DNA of 31,141 nt from Palsa-739 sp036512155. Its GTDB lineage: Bacteria > Actinomycetota > Thermoleophilia > Gaiellales > Gaiellaceae. Shown piece after piece: positions 15,518 to 23,378 of the stretch; positions within the stretch are counted from its first letter, which is position 1, and the number at the start of each line of letters is the position of its first letter. The notes beneath the pieces are model-generated. The model saw only the letters and a list, made by a program, of their open reading frames with translations, was not told the DNA's origin and searched no databases. Both the position numbers and the translations under genes were made by a program. The stretch covers positions 1-31,141 of the forward strand of contig DATCBD010000067.1 in the NCBI GenBank assembly GCA_036512155.1, written 5' to 3'.

Positions 15518-15931
15518 TCACTCGGCGTGTGTGTGCCGGAACGACCAGAGCTTGTTGCCGACGAAGTTCAGCGGCGTGACGACGACGATCGCGATCGCCT
15601 GGCCGACGAGCTTCCCCGCGCCGACCGAGATGAGCAGGTCGAGCACGAGGAGGTTCGTGCCCAGCGATCCGAGCGAGACGACGAAGAAGCGCATGCCCTG
15701 CGCGGCGACACCGCGGCGCCGGTCGCGGAACGTCCAGAGGCGGTTCCACGTGTAGTTGCTCGTGACGGCGACGAGGAACGACCCGGTGGCCGCGAGGAGG
15801 TAGTGCAGCCCGAGATGCAGGAGCCCTGCGTAGACGCCGAGGTTGATCGCGTATCCGACCGCCCCGACGACGCAGAACTTGCCGAGCTGCTCCCAGTTGT
15901 GCCGAGCGCGGAGTGCACCGGTGACGACCAT
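15518..15931 (-). CDS. GtrA-family membrane protein
   Basis: A 137-residue four-helix membrane protein of the GtrA family, whose members help flip or handle polyprenyl-linked sugars for envelope glycans. The pattern is typical: QLGKFCVVGAVGYAINLGVYAGLL, then TSNYTWNRLWTFRDR after the second helix, MRFFVVSLGSLGTNLLVLDLL, and VTPLNFVGNKLWSFR at the end. The start is taken at ATG 15931; a GTG two codons upstream is also possible. It ends ten bases before the glycosyltransferase-like gene, so both are probably co-transcribed. Confidence 0.88.
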   Translation of the reverse strand: MVVTGALRARHNWEQLGKFCVVGAVGYAINLGVYAGLLHLGLHYLLAATGSFLVAVTSNYTWNRLWTFRDRRRGVAAQGMRFFVVSLGSLGTNLLVLDLLISVGAGKLVGQAIAIVVVTPLNFVGNKLWSFRHTHAE

Positions 15932-15947
15932 CACGGACACGGTACGG

Positions 15948-16379
15948 TCAGGCCGCGGTCGCCGCCGAGGCGGCGAACGAGGAGCCCGCGGCCAGGATGC
16001 GATTGCGCCGTCCGTCCAGCTCCAACTCAAGCTCGATCACATCGCCGTTCGGGACGACCCACATGTCTACCAGCGTCCCTGCCGGAGCGCCGCCGCGTTC
16101 GATTTGGGTGCCGAGGAGCGACCGGAACGAGGCGCCCCGCTTGCGATAGAAGCCGATGTCGTCGAGCAGCATCAGCGCCGAGGCGACGGCGATGACGTCC
16201 TCGGCCGGCTGCGACGCGGCGAAGGGCAGGAAGCGCGGAGCCTCGTCGCCGCTTTCCACCACGAAGCCGAGGAGACGACGGCCGGCAGCATCGAGCAGGA
16301 GGTCGACAGGCCGCCCGAGGAGGATGCCGTGCAGCCGAACGGGAGTGCCGACCAGACCGGCCGCGGAACGTGACCCCAT
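15948..16379 (-). CDS. PRC-barrel-like domain protein
   Basis: A 143-residue soluble protein. Its first half (GTPVRLHGILLGRPVDLLLDAAGRRLLGFVVE) has the strand pattern of a PRC-barrel, a small beta domain used in ribosome maturation and photosynthetic and other assembly factors. A second barrel-like half follows (GTQIERGGAPAGTLVDMWVVPNGDVIELELELDG). The start ATG at 16379 has a good Shine-Dalgarno sequence (aggaagga, seven bases before), so it is translated independently after the 49-base gap from pcm. No catalytic residues are seen. Function is unknown; a binding or regulatory role is likely. Confidence 0.6.
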   Translation of the reverse strand: MGSRSAAGLVGTPVRLHGILLGRPVDLLLDAAGRRLLGFVVESGDEAPRFLPFAASQPAEDVIAVASALMLLDDIGFYRKRGASFRSLLGTQIERGGAPAGTLVDMWVVPNGDVIELELELDGRRNRILAAGSSFAASAATAA

Positions 16380-16428
16380 GGCGACATCCTTCCTGTCCGA
16401 GTGGACGCTGGGCAAACGCGACCGGGAA

Positions 16429-17070
16429 TCAGCGCCCGTCGAACCCCTCGGCGCCGATGAGCGGCACGAACCGGCAGGGCACTGTCCGGAGCACCGCCGG
16501 GCCTTCGGGCGTCCGCACGACCACCTGGAGGAGCTGTTCCCACCGGTTCCCGACGGGCACGACGAGGCGGCCGCGCATCTCGAGCTGCTCGTACAAGGCC
16601 TCGGGCAAGTTCGGCGCGGCGGCCGCGACCGCGATCGCGGCGAACGGCGCGTGCTCCGGAAGGCCGCGGCTGCCGTCGCCGACGTGCACGTGCACACGGT
16701 CGCCGTACCCTGCAGCGTCGAGCAGCTCGCGCGCGCGGTCGGCGAGCGCCGCGATCCGCTCGATCGAGTGCACCTCGCCCCCGAGCTCGGCAAGCACCGC
16801 GGCCTGGTAGCCGGAGCCGGTGCCGACATCGAGGACGCGTTCAGTGCCGTGCAGCCCGAGCTCCTCGCAGATGCGCGCCACCATGTACGGCTGCGAGATC
16901 GTCTGACCCTCGCCGATGGGCAGCGCCGCGTCGGCGTACGCACGGCCGTGCAGCTCGGGCGGCACGAACAGCTCGCGCGGAACGCGTTCCATGGCGGCGA
17001 GCACGCGCTCGTCGACGATGCCGCGCGCGCGCAGCTGTCGTTCGACCATCACGTGACGCTCAGCGAGCAT
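16429..17070 (-). CDS. pcm: Protein-L-isoaspartate O-methyltransferase
   Basis: Repairs aged proteins by methylating isoaspartyl residues with SAM. The 213-residue sequence has the family N-terminus (MVERQLRARGIVDERVLAAMERVPRE), GEGQTISQPYMVARICEEL (53-71), the SAM motif VLDVGTGSGYQAAVLAEL (79-96) and late strand MRGRLVVPVGNRWEQLL. The length is standard. The ATG at 17070 overlaps the phosphoesterase gene by 11 bases; a second ATG at 17049 is possible and matches the shortest family members. Confidence 0.95.
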   Translation of the reverse strand: MLAERHVMVERQLRARGIVDERVLAAMERVPRELFVPPELHGRAYADAALPIGEGQTISQPYMVARICEELGLHGTERVLDVGTGSGYQAAVLAELGGEVHSIERIAALADRARELLDAAGYGDRVHVHVGDGSRGLPEHAPFAAIAVAAAAPNLPEALYEQLEMRGRLVVPVGNRWEQLLQVVVRTPEGPAVLRTVPCRFVPLIGAEGFDGR

Positions 17071-18397
17071 CGGCGGTGACGCCGACGCCGAAGTGCTCGC
17101 GCACCGCGGGCGTGATGTCCGTGATGCGGCTGATCTCGGCGTCGACGCCGATCGTGAGCAACGGAACGGTCGAGTCGCCGGCCACGAGCGAGCCGTGGCT
17201 TCCGCCGCCCGCGTGGTGGCGTCCGCCGAGATCCGTGAACTCCCACCCTTCGGTCGCGGACACGAGCAGCTCGCCGGCATTGGGGTTCGCCAGCGCCGAC
17301 CAGGAGCGTGCGAGCGCGTCCGGATGGTCGAGGATCCCCACATCACCGGCCGTCTCCCAACTGTCGCCGGCGGGGCGGAAGCGGAGCTCCTCGCCCTCGC
17401 GCCGTGCGACCGCGTCCTCGCCCTCGCGGCGCAAGGTCACCTCGACCGACGGCTCCGTGTCCAGCAGTGCGGCGAGCGCAGCCGCGTCCACCCGCGCACT
17501 CCGGCGCAGATAGACCTGCCCGGCCCGGTTCGACGCCGTGACGATGACGTCACGCTCGAGCGACACGAACGGCGTTTGCAGCCGGGCGGTGCGCTCGACC
17601 GTCGTCTGCCCGTGATCCGACGCGAGCACGACCGCGTAGCGCTCGAGGAACGCGTCGCCGCCACCGGCTGCGTCGAGCAGGCTCTGCACGGCTGCGTCCG
17701 TCCGCGCGAGCGCGACGTCCTCCGCGCCGTCTGGACCGTGCACGTGCGACGAGTAGTCGAAGTCGGAGAGGTAGTAAGCGAGGAAGTCGAAGCCGTCGCG
17801 CGTCACGAGCCAGCGTCCGACCGCGGAGGCGTACGCGTCGGTCGATCCGCCGGCGCGGTTGTGCACCGCGAACGGCGCACCCGTCTGGTCGGACTCGAAC
17901 AGGCCGTAGAAGTAGAACCGCTTCGGGCCATACGCCGGCTTCGTCACCCACGGCAGCGTGGGCAGGTAGCGCGTGCGGCCGCGGTAGCACGTGATGTTCA
18001 CCGCTGCGGCGACGAGGCCGGCGTCGTCGATCGCCTCGTACACGGTGGTCGCGTCGGGCGAGAGGTGCTGCTGATTGATGTTGTAGATCGTGTCGGTGAG
18101 CGACTGCGTGATGCCTGCTGCGCGCACCGCCGAGAACGACGACCCGTACTCGACGATGCGCCGCTCGCCGCGATGCCACCAGACGAGGTGGGGGATGTGA
18201 TGCACGCCGGGGCCGGCGCCGGTCGCGATCGACGACAGGCACACCGGTGTCAGCGAAGGGAACACCGACGTGCCGCGGCGGTAGTCGCCGTGCGCGGCGA
18301 GGAACGCGAGCGCCGGCGCGCGACCGTCGGCGGCGCGCTCGAACGCCTCGGGCGTCATCCCGTCGACGACGATGAGGACGAGCTTCTTCGCGGGCAA
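17060..18397 (-). CDS. Alkaline phosphatase superfamily protein (nucleotide pyrophosphatase/phosphodiesterase type)
   Basis: A 445-residue enzyme of the type I phosphodiesterase/NPP group, which hydrolyses phosphoesters or phosphodiesters with two metal ions. Metal ligand Asp12 is in IVVDGMTPEAF, the nucleophile is probably Thr50 in VFPSLTPVCLSSIATG, and further ligands are in YLSDFDYSSHVHG, ASDHGQTT and the late GGSHGS. No signal peptide is present, so it appears cytoplasmic or exported by other means. The start is TTG at 18397, three bases after the stop of the membrane protein upstream, with no alternative ATG before residue 14. Substrate unknown; the neighbours suggest envelope lipid or glycan metabolism. 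Confidence 0.85.
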   Translation of the reverse strand: MPAKKLVLIVVDGMTPEAFERAADGRAPALAFLAAHGDYRRGTSVFPSLTPVCLSSIATGAGPGVHHIPHLVWWHRGERRIVEYGSSFSAVRAAGITQSLTDTIYNINQQHLSPDATTVYEAIDDAGLVAAAVNITCYRGRTRYLPTLPWVTKPAYGPKRFYFYGLFESDQTGAPFAVHNRAGGSTDAYASAVGRWLVTRDGFDFLAYYLSDFDYSSHVHGPDGAEDVALARTDAAVQSLLDAAGGGDAFLERYAVVLASDHGQTTVERTARLQTPFVSLERDVIVTASNRAGQVYLRRSARVDAAALAALLDTEPSVEVTLRREGEDAVARREGEELRFRPAGDSWETAGDVGILDHPDALARSWSALANPNAGELLVSATEGWEFTDLGGRHHAGGGSHGSLVAGDSTVPLLTIGVDAEISRITDITPAVREHFGVGVTADAR

Positions 18398-18400
18398 ACG

Positions 18401-18826
18401 TCAGTCCTTGGCGAGCGTGCGAAGTCCTGCGTACGTCTCGGGCGCGCGACGCCTAAGTCGGACGGCGAGGAGCGGAAGTGCGATCGCCTCGAGGTACCCG
18501 AGCGCCGGCACCCAGGCGAGCCCGTCCGCAGCAAGCGCAGCTCCCGCCACGATGACGGCGGTCCCACCCCTCGTCCCGCCGCGGCGCAACGCGCCGCGCA
18601 CGATCTGGAAGGCGCCGGCCGAGCCCAGCGCGCCGCCGACGACTCCGGCGACGATGTCGCCCCAGCCACCCGACTGCCAGGCGTCGATCCCATAGCCGAG
18701 AGCGGCGCCGGCGACTGCGGCGAGGACGGCAACGCCGACGAGCGCAACCCGCAACGCCCCGGCGAACAACACGCCGGCGGCCGCGCCGAGCCCGGCCGCA
18801 ACGCCGATCCAGTACCAGGCGCCCAT
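18401..18826 (-). CDS. Small glycine/alanine-rich membrane protein, function unknown
   Basis: A 141-residue protein of four or so hydrophobic segments: about 4-22, 26-46, 56-76 and 88-120, with small residues (Gly, Ala) dominating and a basic stretch RGALRRGGTRGG between the third and fourth. There are no catalytic motifs and no recognised family. It is the first gene of the minus-strand run that includes the phosphoesterase and pcm, and is divergent from the thioredoxin-fold gene with only 53 bases between them, so both promoters must lie there; no clear -10/-35 pair was seen. Confidence 0.6.
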   Translation of the reverse strand: MGAWYWIGVAAGLGAAAGVLFAGALRVALVGVAVLAAVAGAALGYGIDAWQSGGWGDIVAGVVGGALGSAGAFQIVRGALRRGGTRGGTAVIVAGAALAADGLAWVPALGYLEAIALPLLAVRLRRRAPETYAGLRTLAKD

Positions 18827-18879
18827 CGTCGTCAGTGTAGTGACGTACCTCCTGGGGCCGATCGCGCGTTGTAGTCGTG

Positions 18880-19161
18880 ATGGAACGCTCAGTTCTCGTT
18901 TTCTTCACCTCACAGCGATCCGGCCCGGCCCGGCGCATGGAGAGCCTGCTCGCGCACATCGCCCGCAAGGAGCGCGAGCATCTCGCGGTGAAGAAGGTCG
19001 ACGTCGACGAGCGGCCCGACATCGCCGCCCGCTTCCACGTCGGCACCGTGCCGGCGCTCGCGCTCGTGCAGAACCGCCGCATCGTCGCTCGTCTCGACGG
19101 GCGCGTAACGACGCCGCGAATCGAAGAGATGCTCGATTCGCACCTACGCGCGATCGCGTAG
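18880..19161 (+). CDS. Thioredoxin-fold protein lacking the CxxC active site
   Basis: A 93-residue thioredoxin-like domain. The beta-alpha-beta start SVLVFFTSQRSGPARRMESLL aligns with the thioredoxin WCGPC helix, but both cysteines are replaced (Ser and Ala, giving SGPA). The following strand KKVDVDERPDIAARFHV and the cis-proline loop GTVPALALVQNRRIVARLDGR are intact. There is no cysteine in the protein, so it cannot act as a dithiol reductant and may bind a partner instead. ATG at 18880 is preferred; a GTG three bases upstream is the alternative. It ends in the same palindrome as the convergent E2 gene. Confidence 0.75.
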   Translation: MERSVLVFFTSQRSGPARRMESLLAHIARKEREHLAVKKVDVDERPDIAARFHVGTVPALALVQNRRIVARLDGRVTTPRIEEMLDSHLRAIA

Positions 19162-19162
19162 G
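19143..19162. terminator. Perfect palindrome holding both stop codons of a convergent gene pair
   Basis: cctacgcg - cgat - cgcgtagg forms an 8-bp stem with a four-base loop. The TAG of the plus-strand thioredoxin-like gene (19159-19161) and the TAG of the minus-strand E2 gene (19144-19146) lie in its two arms, so the coding regions overlap tail-to-tail by 18 bases and each mRNA ends in the same hairpin. No T-run follows. Confidence 0.5.
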
Positions 19163-20178
19163 CGGGCGATCACCGCCAGACCGAAGTCGGCGGCGCGCTT
19201 GCCGTCGATCACGCGGTGGTCGAACGTGACCGAGACGTTCCCCATTCGCCGTGCGACGATCTCGCCGTCGCGCACGACGATGCGGTCCTCGATGCGATGG
19301 ATGCCGAGGATCGCAACCTCCGGATGGTTCAGCAACGTCGTCGTGAAGAGCCCGGCAGAGCGGCCCGCACTGGTCACCGTGAAGGTGCCGCCGCGGAGGT
19401 CATCGGGCGGGAGCGTTCCGCCGTGCGCTGCTTCGGCGAGGCGGCGGACGTCGGCGTCAAGCTCTTCGAGCGTCCGCGAGTCACAGTCGCGCACGACCGG
19501 GACGACGAGCCCCTGCTCGGTCTGCACGGCGATGCCGATGTCGTAGCGGTCGAGGTACACGAGGTCGCCGTCCTCGACGCGCGCGTTCAACTCGGGGAAC
19601 TCCTGCAGCGACACCGCGCATGCCTTCAGCACGAGCGGCACGAGCAGCTTCAGGTCGACACCGGTGAAGTCGCACTCCTCGACCCACGTGACCGTGGGCA
19701 CCGAGTGCGCCTTCGTCAGGTGCTCGAACATCTGCCGCCTGATCCCGCGGATCGGCTCGCGGCGTCCTTCCTTCGGACCGGCGGCGCCGCGCACGTCCTG
19801 CTCCGTGATCCGCCCCTGCGGCCCGGTACCGGTGAGCGCGTCGAGGTCGACGCCGAGCTCTTTGGCAAGACTCCGAACAAGTGGCGTAGCACGGGCAGGT
19901 ACCTGGTTCGGCGCAGCCGTACCAGGTACCGGTCTTTCGCCTCCACCACCGATGACGACGAGCACCGTCCCGACCGGAACGACCTCGCCCTCGCCGACGA
20001 GGATCTTCGACACCGTGCCTGCTGCGGGCGACGGGATCTCGACCGTCGTCTTGTCGGTCGCGATCTCGACGAGCGGGTCGTCCTCGGCGATCTCCTGGCC
20101 CTCGGCGACGAGCCAGCGCGCGATCTCCCCCTCGGTCAGGCCCTCACCGAGGTCGGGCAGCTTGAACTCATAGCTCAC
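19144..20178 (-). CDS. 2-oxo acid dehydrogenase dihydrolipoyl acyltransferase (E2)
   Basis: Core subunit of a pyruvate or branched-chain 2-oxo acid dehydrogenase. The 344-residue protein has one lipoyl domain (LPDLGEGLTEGEI; lipoylated Lys in IATDKTTVEIPSP, about residue 43), a very short linker, a peripheral-subunit-binding domain (ATPLVRSLAKELGVDLDAL with GTGPQGRITEQDV) and the acyltransferase domain ending in SFDHRVIDG-type FDHRVIDGKRAADF with catalytic His. The acyltransferase domain is short: around DFTGVDLKLLVPLVLKA about 15-20 residues normally found are missing. GTG at 20178 overlaps the acetamidase stop. Partners E1 alpha and beta are upstream; no E3 gene is in the window. Confidence 0.9.
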   Translation of the reverse strand: MSYEFKLPDLGEGLTEGEIARWLVAEGQEIAEDDPLVEIATDKTTVEIPSPAAGTVSKILVGEGEVVPVGTVLVVIGGGGERPVPGTAAPNQVPARATPLVRSLAKELGVDLDALTGTGPQGRITEQDVRGAAGPKEGRREPIRGIRRQMFEHLTKAHSVPTVTWVEECDFTGVDLKLLVPLVLKACAVSLQEFPELNARVEDGDLVYLDRYDIGIAVQTEQGLVVPVVRDCDSRTLEELDADVRRLAEAAHGGTLPPDDLRGGTFTVTSAGRSAGLFTTTLLNHPEVAILGIHRIEDRIVVRDGEIVARRMGNVSVTFDHRVIDGKRAADFGLAVIARLRDRA

Positions 20179-20972
20179 GCGCGGAGTATGGCGTGAACGC
20201 CCTTCGCCACGTTGACGACCTGCGTCACGTGCAGGTCGACCGAAACGCTCGCAAGCGCAAGCGCTTCGGCTCGCGAGATCGCGAGCTCGCGCTCCATCAG
20301 GTCGAGCATTGTCGCGGTGGCAAGTGACGCGGCGGCGTCGAGATCCTCATCGAAGCCGAAGGCGATCCAGGCGTCGTCGGTTCGCGCGATCGGCATGCGC
20401 AGATCGAGGTCGCTCACGTCGAGCGTCAATGTCGCGCGCTCGAGCGGGCACTCGATCGCGGTTCCCGAGACCTCGCCGTCACCCTGCGCGCCGTGGCAGT
20501 CGCCGGCCATCAGCAGTGCGCCGTCGACCGGGATCGGGAGATAGAGCGTCGTGCCGGCGACGAGCAGCTTGCAGTCGATGTTCCCGCCCCAGCGCCGCGG
20601 CGGGATCGTCGAATGCTTTCCCGGGTCGGGCGGCGACATGCCGATGACGCCGAGGAACGGCGCGGATTGGACAGCGTGCGTCCGCATGCGCCATGTGTCG
20701 CCATCGAGCTGCCACTCGAAGCGCTCGCCATCCCCGAACGTCTCGCCCCAACCGCGCGGCGTCACCTCGTCGACGCGGACGACGAGCGTCTGGCCTGCGC
20801 GTGCGCCGCGTACCTCGAACGGGCCGGCGAGCGCGTGGCCGCCGCCCTCCGGCCGCGTCGATTCGTCACCAGGGTCCCAGTGCCATCCCGCGTTGAACGC
20901 GTGGAACGAGACGGGCTCTCCCGGCGCGACCGAGGCTTCCGGCTCGTAGTCGAGGCAGAAGAAGCCCTTCAC
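20175..20972 (-). CDS. Acetamidase/formamidase family protein
   Basis: Member of the FmdA/AmdA family that hydrolyses small amides to ammonia and a carboxylate. Characteristic blocks are NAGWHWDPGD near the N-terminus, IPPRRWGGNIDCKLLVAGTT, and VDGALLMAGDCHGAQGDGE with GTAIECP following, which hold the metal and active-site residues. The 265-residue length is a little under the usual 300. GTG at 20972 is chosen because it overlaps the HIRAN gene stop (GTGA) and has AGGAG eight bases before; a GTG at 20993 lacks this. It is unusual to find this gene between E1 and E2 genes of an oxo-acid dehydrogenase. The amide substrate is unknown. Confidence 0.85.
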   Translation of the reverse strand: MKGFFCLDYEPEASVAPGEPVSFHAFNAGWHWDPGDESTRPEGGGHALAGPFEVRGARAGQTLVVRVDEVTPRGWGETFGDGERFEWQLDGDTWRMRTHAVQSAPFLGVIGMSPPDPGKHSTIPPRRWGGNIDCKLLVAGTTLYLPIPVDGALLMAGDCHGAQGDGEVSGTAIECPLERATLTLDVSDLDLRMPIARTDDAWIAFGFDEDLDAAASLATATMLDLMERELAISRAEALALASVSVDLHVTQVVNVAKGVHAILRA

Positions 20973-21379
20973 GCCGGCGGCTCCTGGATCCACGCGTCCG
21001 GCGGCGCGATGAGGACGCGCATGCCGATCCGCCGTCCCTCGTCGTCGCGGAACTCCCAGATCGCGACCGCCTGCTCGTCGCCGCGCAACTCCGGCGCGAA
21101 CGTCGCCGGCACATAGCCCGCCTGCACGCGCCGGTCGACGTCCCAGATCCCGACCGCGTCCGGATCGTGCTTGTTGTCCGGCTCGGGGACGAGCGCCACG
21201 CGGCGCCCGGGCGCGAACGCGTCGTCCTGGATCGCCTCCGAACGGTGCGAGACGCCGGCGACCTTCACCACGAGCAGGCGCGGATCGCGGAACGACATCG
21301 CCTCGCCCGTCGCCGCGTTGCGCAGCCAGAAGCCCGACTCGCCGGGCTCGAGCCAGATGCGCAGACGCTCAGAACTCAA
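20969..21379 (-). CDS. HIRAN-domain protein
   Basis: A 136-residue protein whose centre, VKVAGVSHRSEAIQDDAFAPG then VALVPEPDNKHDPDAVGIWD and QAGYVPATFAPEL, is a stand-alone HIRAN domain. HIRAN domains bind DNA 3' ends in Rad5/HLTF helicases, but bacterial single-domain copies are of unknown role. The N-terminal part (RIWLEPGESGFWLRNAATG) is a small beta segment and the C-terminus ends near RRIGMRVLIAPPDAWIQ. The start is TTG at 21379, overlapping E1 beta by 11 bases; no better start codon is close. Tightly coupled to the amidase gene. Confidence 0.75.
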   Translation of the reverse strand: MSSERLRIWLEPGESGFWLRNAATGEAMSFRDPRLLVVKVAGVSHRSEAIQDDAFAPGRRVALVPEPDNKHDPDAVGIWDVDRRVQAGYVPATFAPELRGDEQAVAIWEFRDDEGRRIGMRVLIAPPDAWIQEPPA

Positions 21380-22343
21380 GGAGGCGCCGGACCGCGTGCG
21401 AGATTCGCTCGACCGACGGCATGTATGCGTCCTCGATCTTCCAGTACGGATAGGGGACGTCGAAGCCGGTGACGCGGAGCACGGGCCCGCGCAGGTCGAG
21501 GATGGCCTTCTCGGCGAGGATGGCCGCGAGCTCGGCTCCAAAGCCGACCGTGCGCGGCGCCTCCTGCACGATCACGACGCGGCCCGTCTTCCCCGCGGAT
21601 GCGAGCAGCGCCTCCTCGTCCAGCGGACGCAGCGAGCGCACGTCGAGCACCTCGCACGAGACCTCGCCCTGAAGCGCCTCCGCCGTGCGCAGGCACATCG
21701 GCACCATGGCGCCGTAGGCGACGAGCGTGACATCGGTTCCTTCACGCGCAATGCGAGCCTTGCCGAGCGGGACGACGTGCTCGCCGTCCGGAACCTCGCC
21801 GCGCTCGGTGCGATAGATCACCTTCGGCTCCAGGATTACCACCGGATCCGGGTCGCGGATCGCGGCCGCGAGCAGCCCCTTCGCGTCCGCCGGCGTGGAC
21901 GGGATCGCAACTTTGATCCCGGGCGTGTGCACGTAGTACGTCTCCGGGGAGTCGTCGTGGAGCTCCGGCGCGCGCACCCCGCCGCCGTACGGCATGCGCA
22001 CCGTGATCGGGAACTCCATCGTTCCGCCCGTGCGCCACCGGTAGCGGCCCACGTGGGTGATCAGCTGATCGAGACACGGATACGAGAACGCGTCGTACTG
22101 CATCTCGCACACCGGCCGCCACCCCGCCATGCACAACCCCACCGCGGCGCCGAGGATCCCGGCCTCCGCGAGCGGCGTGTCCACGCAGCGGTTCTCGCCG
22201 AAGCGGTCGCGCAAACCCGCGGTCGCGCGGAACACGCCGCCGGCACGGCCGACGTCCTCGCCCAACACCATCACCGACTCGTCACGCGCCAGCTCGACGT
22301 GCAACGCGTCGTTCACCGCCTCGACGAGGAGCTTCTCAGTCAA
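21369..22343 (-). CDS. 2-oxo acid dehydrogenase E1 component, beta subunit
   Basis: The beta chain of an alpha2beta2 E1 that binds the pyrophosphate-transketolase fold partner. The 324-residue sequence shows LLVEAVNDALHVELARDESVMVLGEDVGRAGGVFRAT at the start, then FGENRCVDTPLAEAGILGAAVGL, EMQYDAFSYPCLDQL and the C-terminal domain with TDVTLVAYGAMV and LDVRSLRPLDEEAL. It begins on TTG at 22343, with GGGAGG six bases before, overlapping the E1 alpha stop by eight bases; an upstream in-frame ATG inside E1 alpha is much less likely. It is followed by HIRAN and amidase genes and then E2. Confidence 0.93.
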   Translation of the reverse strand: MTEKLLVEAVNDALHVELARDESVMVLGEDVGRAGGVFRATAGLRDRFGENRCVDTPLAEAGILGAAVGLCMAGWRPVCEMQYDAFSYPCLDQLITHVGRYRWRTGGTMEFPITVRMPYGGGVRAPELHDDSPETYYVHTPGIKVAIPSTPADAKGLLAAAIRDPDPVVILEPKVIYRTERGEVPDGEHVVPLGKARIAREGTDVTLVAYGAMVPMCLRTAEALQGEVSCEVLDVRSLRPLDEEALLASAGKTGRVVIVQEAPRTVGFGAELAAILAEKAILDLRGPVLRVTGFDVPYPYWKIEDAYMPSVERISHAVRRLLEF

Positions 22344-23367
22344 TCCAGCCCTCCCGCAGGTTCGGCGGCGGAATGACATACGCGTTCTCGAACAAGAGGT
22401 CGGGATCGGGATCGGGCTCGGCTTCCGCGGCCGTGATGCCTGCGCGCATCGCGTCCGCCGCCTCCGACTTGACCTCGGCCTCGAGCTCGTCGCCGAGAAC
22501 GCCGAGGCGGCGAAGGTAGCGCTCGTACCGGCCGAGGCACTCGTTCTTCTTCTCCTGCTCGACGCGCTCGAGGTCGATGTACGCGCGCGGATCGTCCGCC
22601 GTCGCGTGCGGCGCGGCGCGATACGTCACCGCCTCGATGAACGACGGCCCCTCACCGGCACGTGCGCGCTCTACCGCCTCACGCGTCGCCTCGTACACGG
22701 CTAGCACGTCCCCGCCGTCGACGCGCATGCCCGGCATGCCGTAGCCGACCGCCTTGTCCGCCAGCGTCTCGGCGCGCGTCTGCGCCGACAGCGGCGTCGA
22801 GATCGCCCACTGGTTGTTGTTGCAGAAGAGGATGAGCGGCGCCTGCATGACGGCGGCGAAGTTCGCGCCCTCGTGGAACGCGCCCTCGCTTGTGGCGCCG
22901 TCGCCGAAGTACACGATCGCGCACGCGCTCTCGCCCTTCAGCTTCTTCCCCCACGCGAGTCCTGCGGCGTGCGGCACATGCGTCGCGATCGGCACGCAGA
23001 TCGACGCGACGTTGTACTCGGACGGGTTCCACCAGCCGGCGGGATGGCCGCGCCACCAGTGCAGAACCGTCGCCGGCGGCATCCCGCGCAGCAGGCCGAT
23101 CGCCGACTCGCGATAGCTCGGGAAGATCCAATCCTCGCGCGCGAGCGCGCGCACGGAGCCGGCCTGCATGGCCTCGTGATTCCAGAAGATCGCGTACGTC
23201 CCGATGCGGCCCTGCCGGTGGTAGACGAGCGAGCGCTCGTCGTACGTGCGCAACAGCACCATCGAGCGGTAGAGGTCGAGCAACTCCTGCTCGCCGACGC
23301 CGTCGAGCTCGCGGTCCTCGTCGATGACGCGACGAAGGTCGTGCTCACCGGGCGCAACCCTGACCAT
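22336..23367 (-). CDS. 2-oxo acid dehydrogenase E1 component, alpha subunit
   Basis: Thiamine-diphosphate-binding chain of the E1 decarboxylase, 343 residues. The family region YRSMVLLRTYDERSLVYHRQGRIGTY (33-58) is followed by the TPP/Mg2+ motif GDGATSEGAFHEGANFAAV (155-173) ending in NNNQWAIS (183-190). It is most like branched-chain or pyruvate E1 alpha of Gram-positive bacteria; the substrate cannot be set from sequence alone. ATG at 23367 lies 11 bases after the hydrolase stop, so it is probably co-transcribed with the padR unit. With E1 beta and E2 it forms a complex that yields acyl-CoA and NADH. Confidence 0.93.
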   Translation of the reverse strand: MVRVAPGEHDLRRVIDEDRELDGVGEQELLDLYRSMVLLRTYDERSLVYHRQGRIGTYAIFWNHEAMQAGSVRALAREDWIFPSYRESAIGLLRGMPPATVLHWWRGHPAGWWNPSEYNVASICVPIATHVPHAAGLAWGKKLKGESACAIVYFGDGATSEGAFHEGANFAAVMQAPLILFCNNNQWAISTPLSAQTRAETLADKAVGYGMPGMRVDGGDVLAVYEATREAVERARAGEGPSFIEAVTYRAAPHATADDPRAYIDLERVEQEKKNECLGRYERYLRRLGVLGDELEAEVKSEAADAMRAGITAAEAEPDPDPDLLFENAYVIPPPNLREGWID

Positions 23368-23378
23368 CGAGCTGAAGC

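Noticed and set aside
17093..18874. A 593-codon plus-strand frame antisense to the phosphoesterase and membrane protein genes
   Set aside because: It crosses two good minus-strand genes and shows no recognised motif.
18827..18879. A ribosome site at aggaggt on the minus strand for the membrane protein at 18401-18826
   Set aside because: It lies about 20 bases before the ATG, too far to act as its Shine-Dalgarno sequence.
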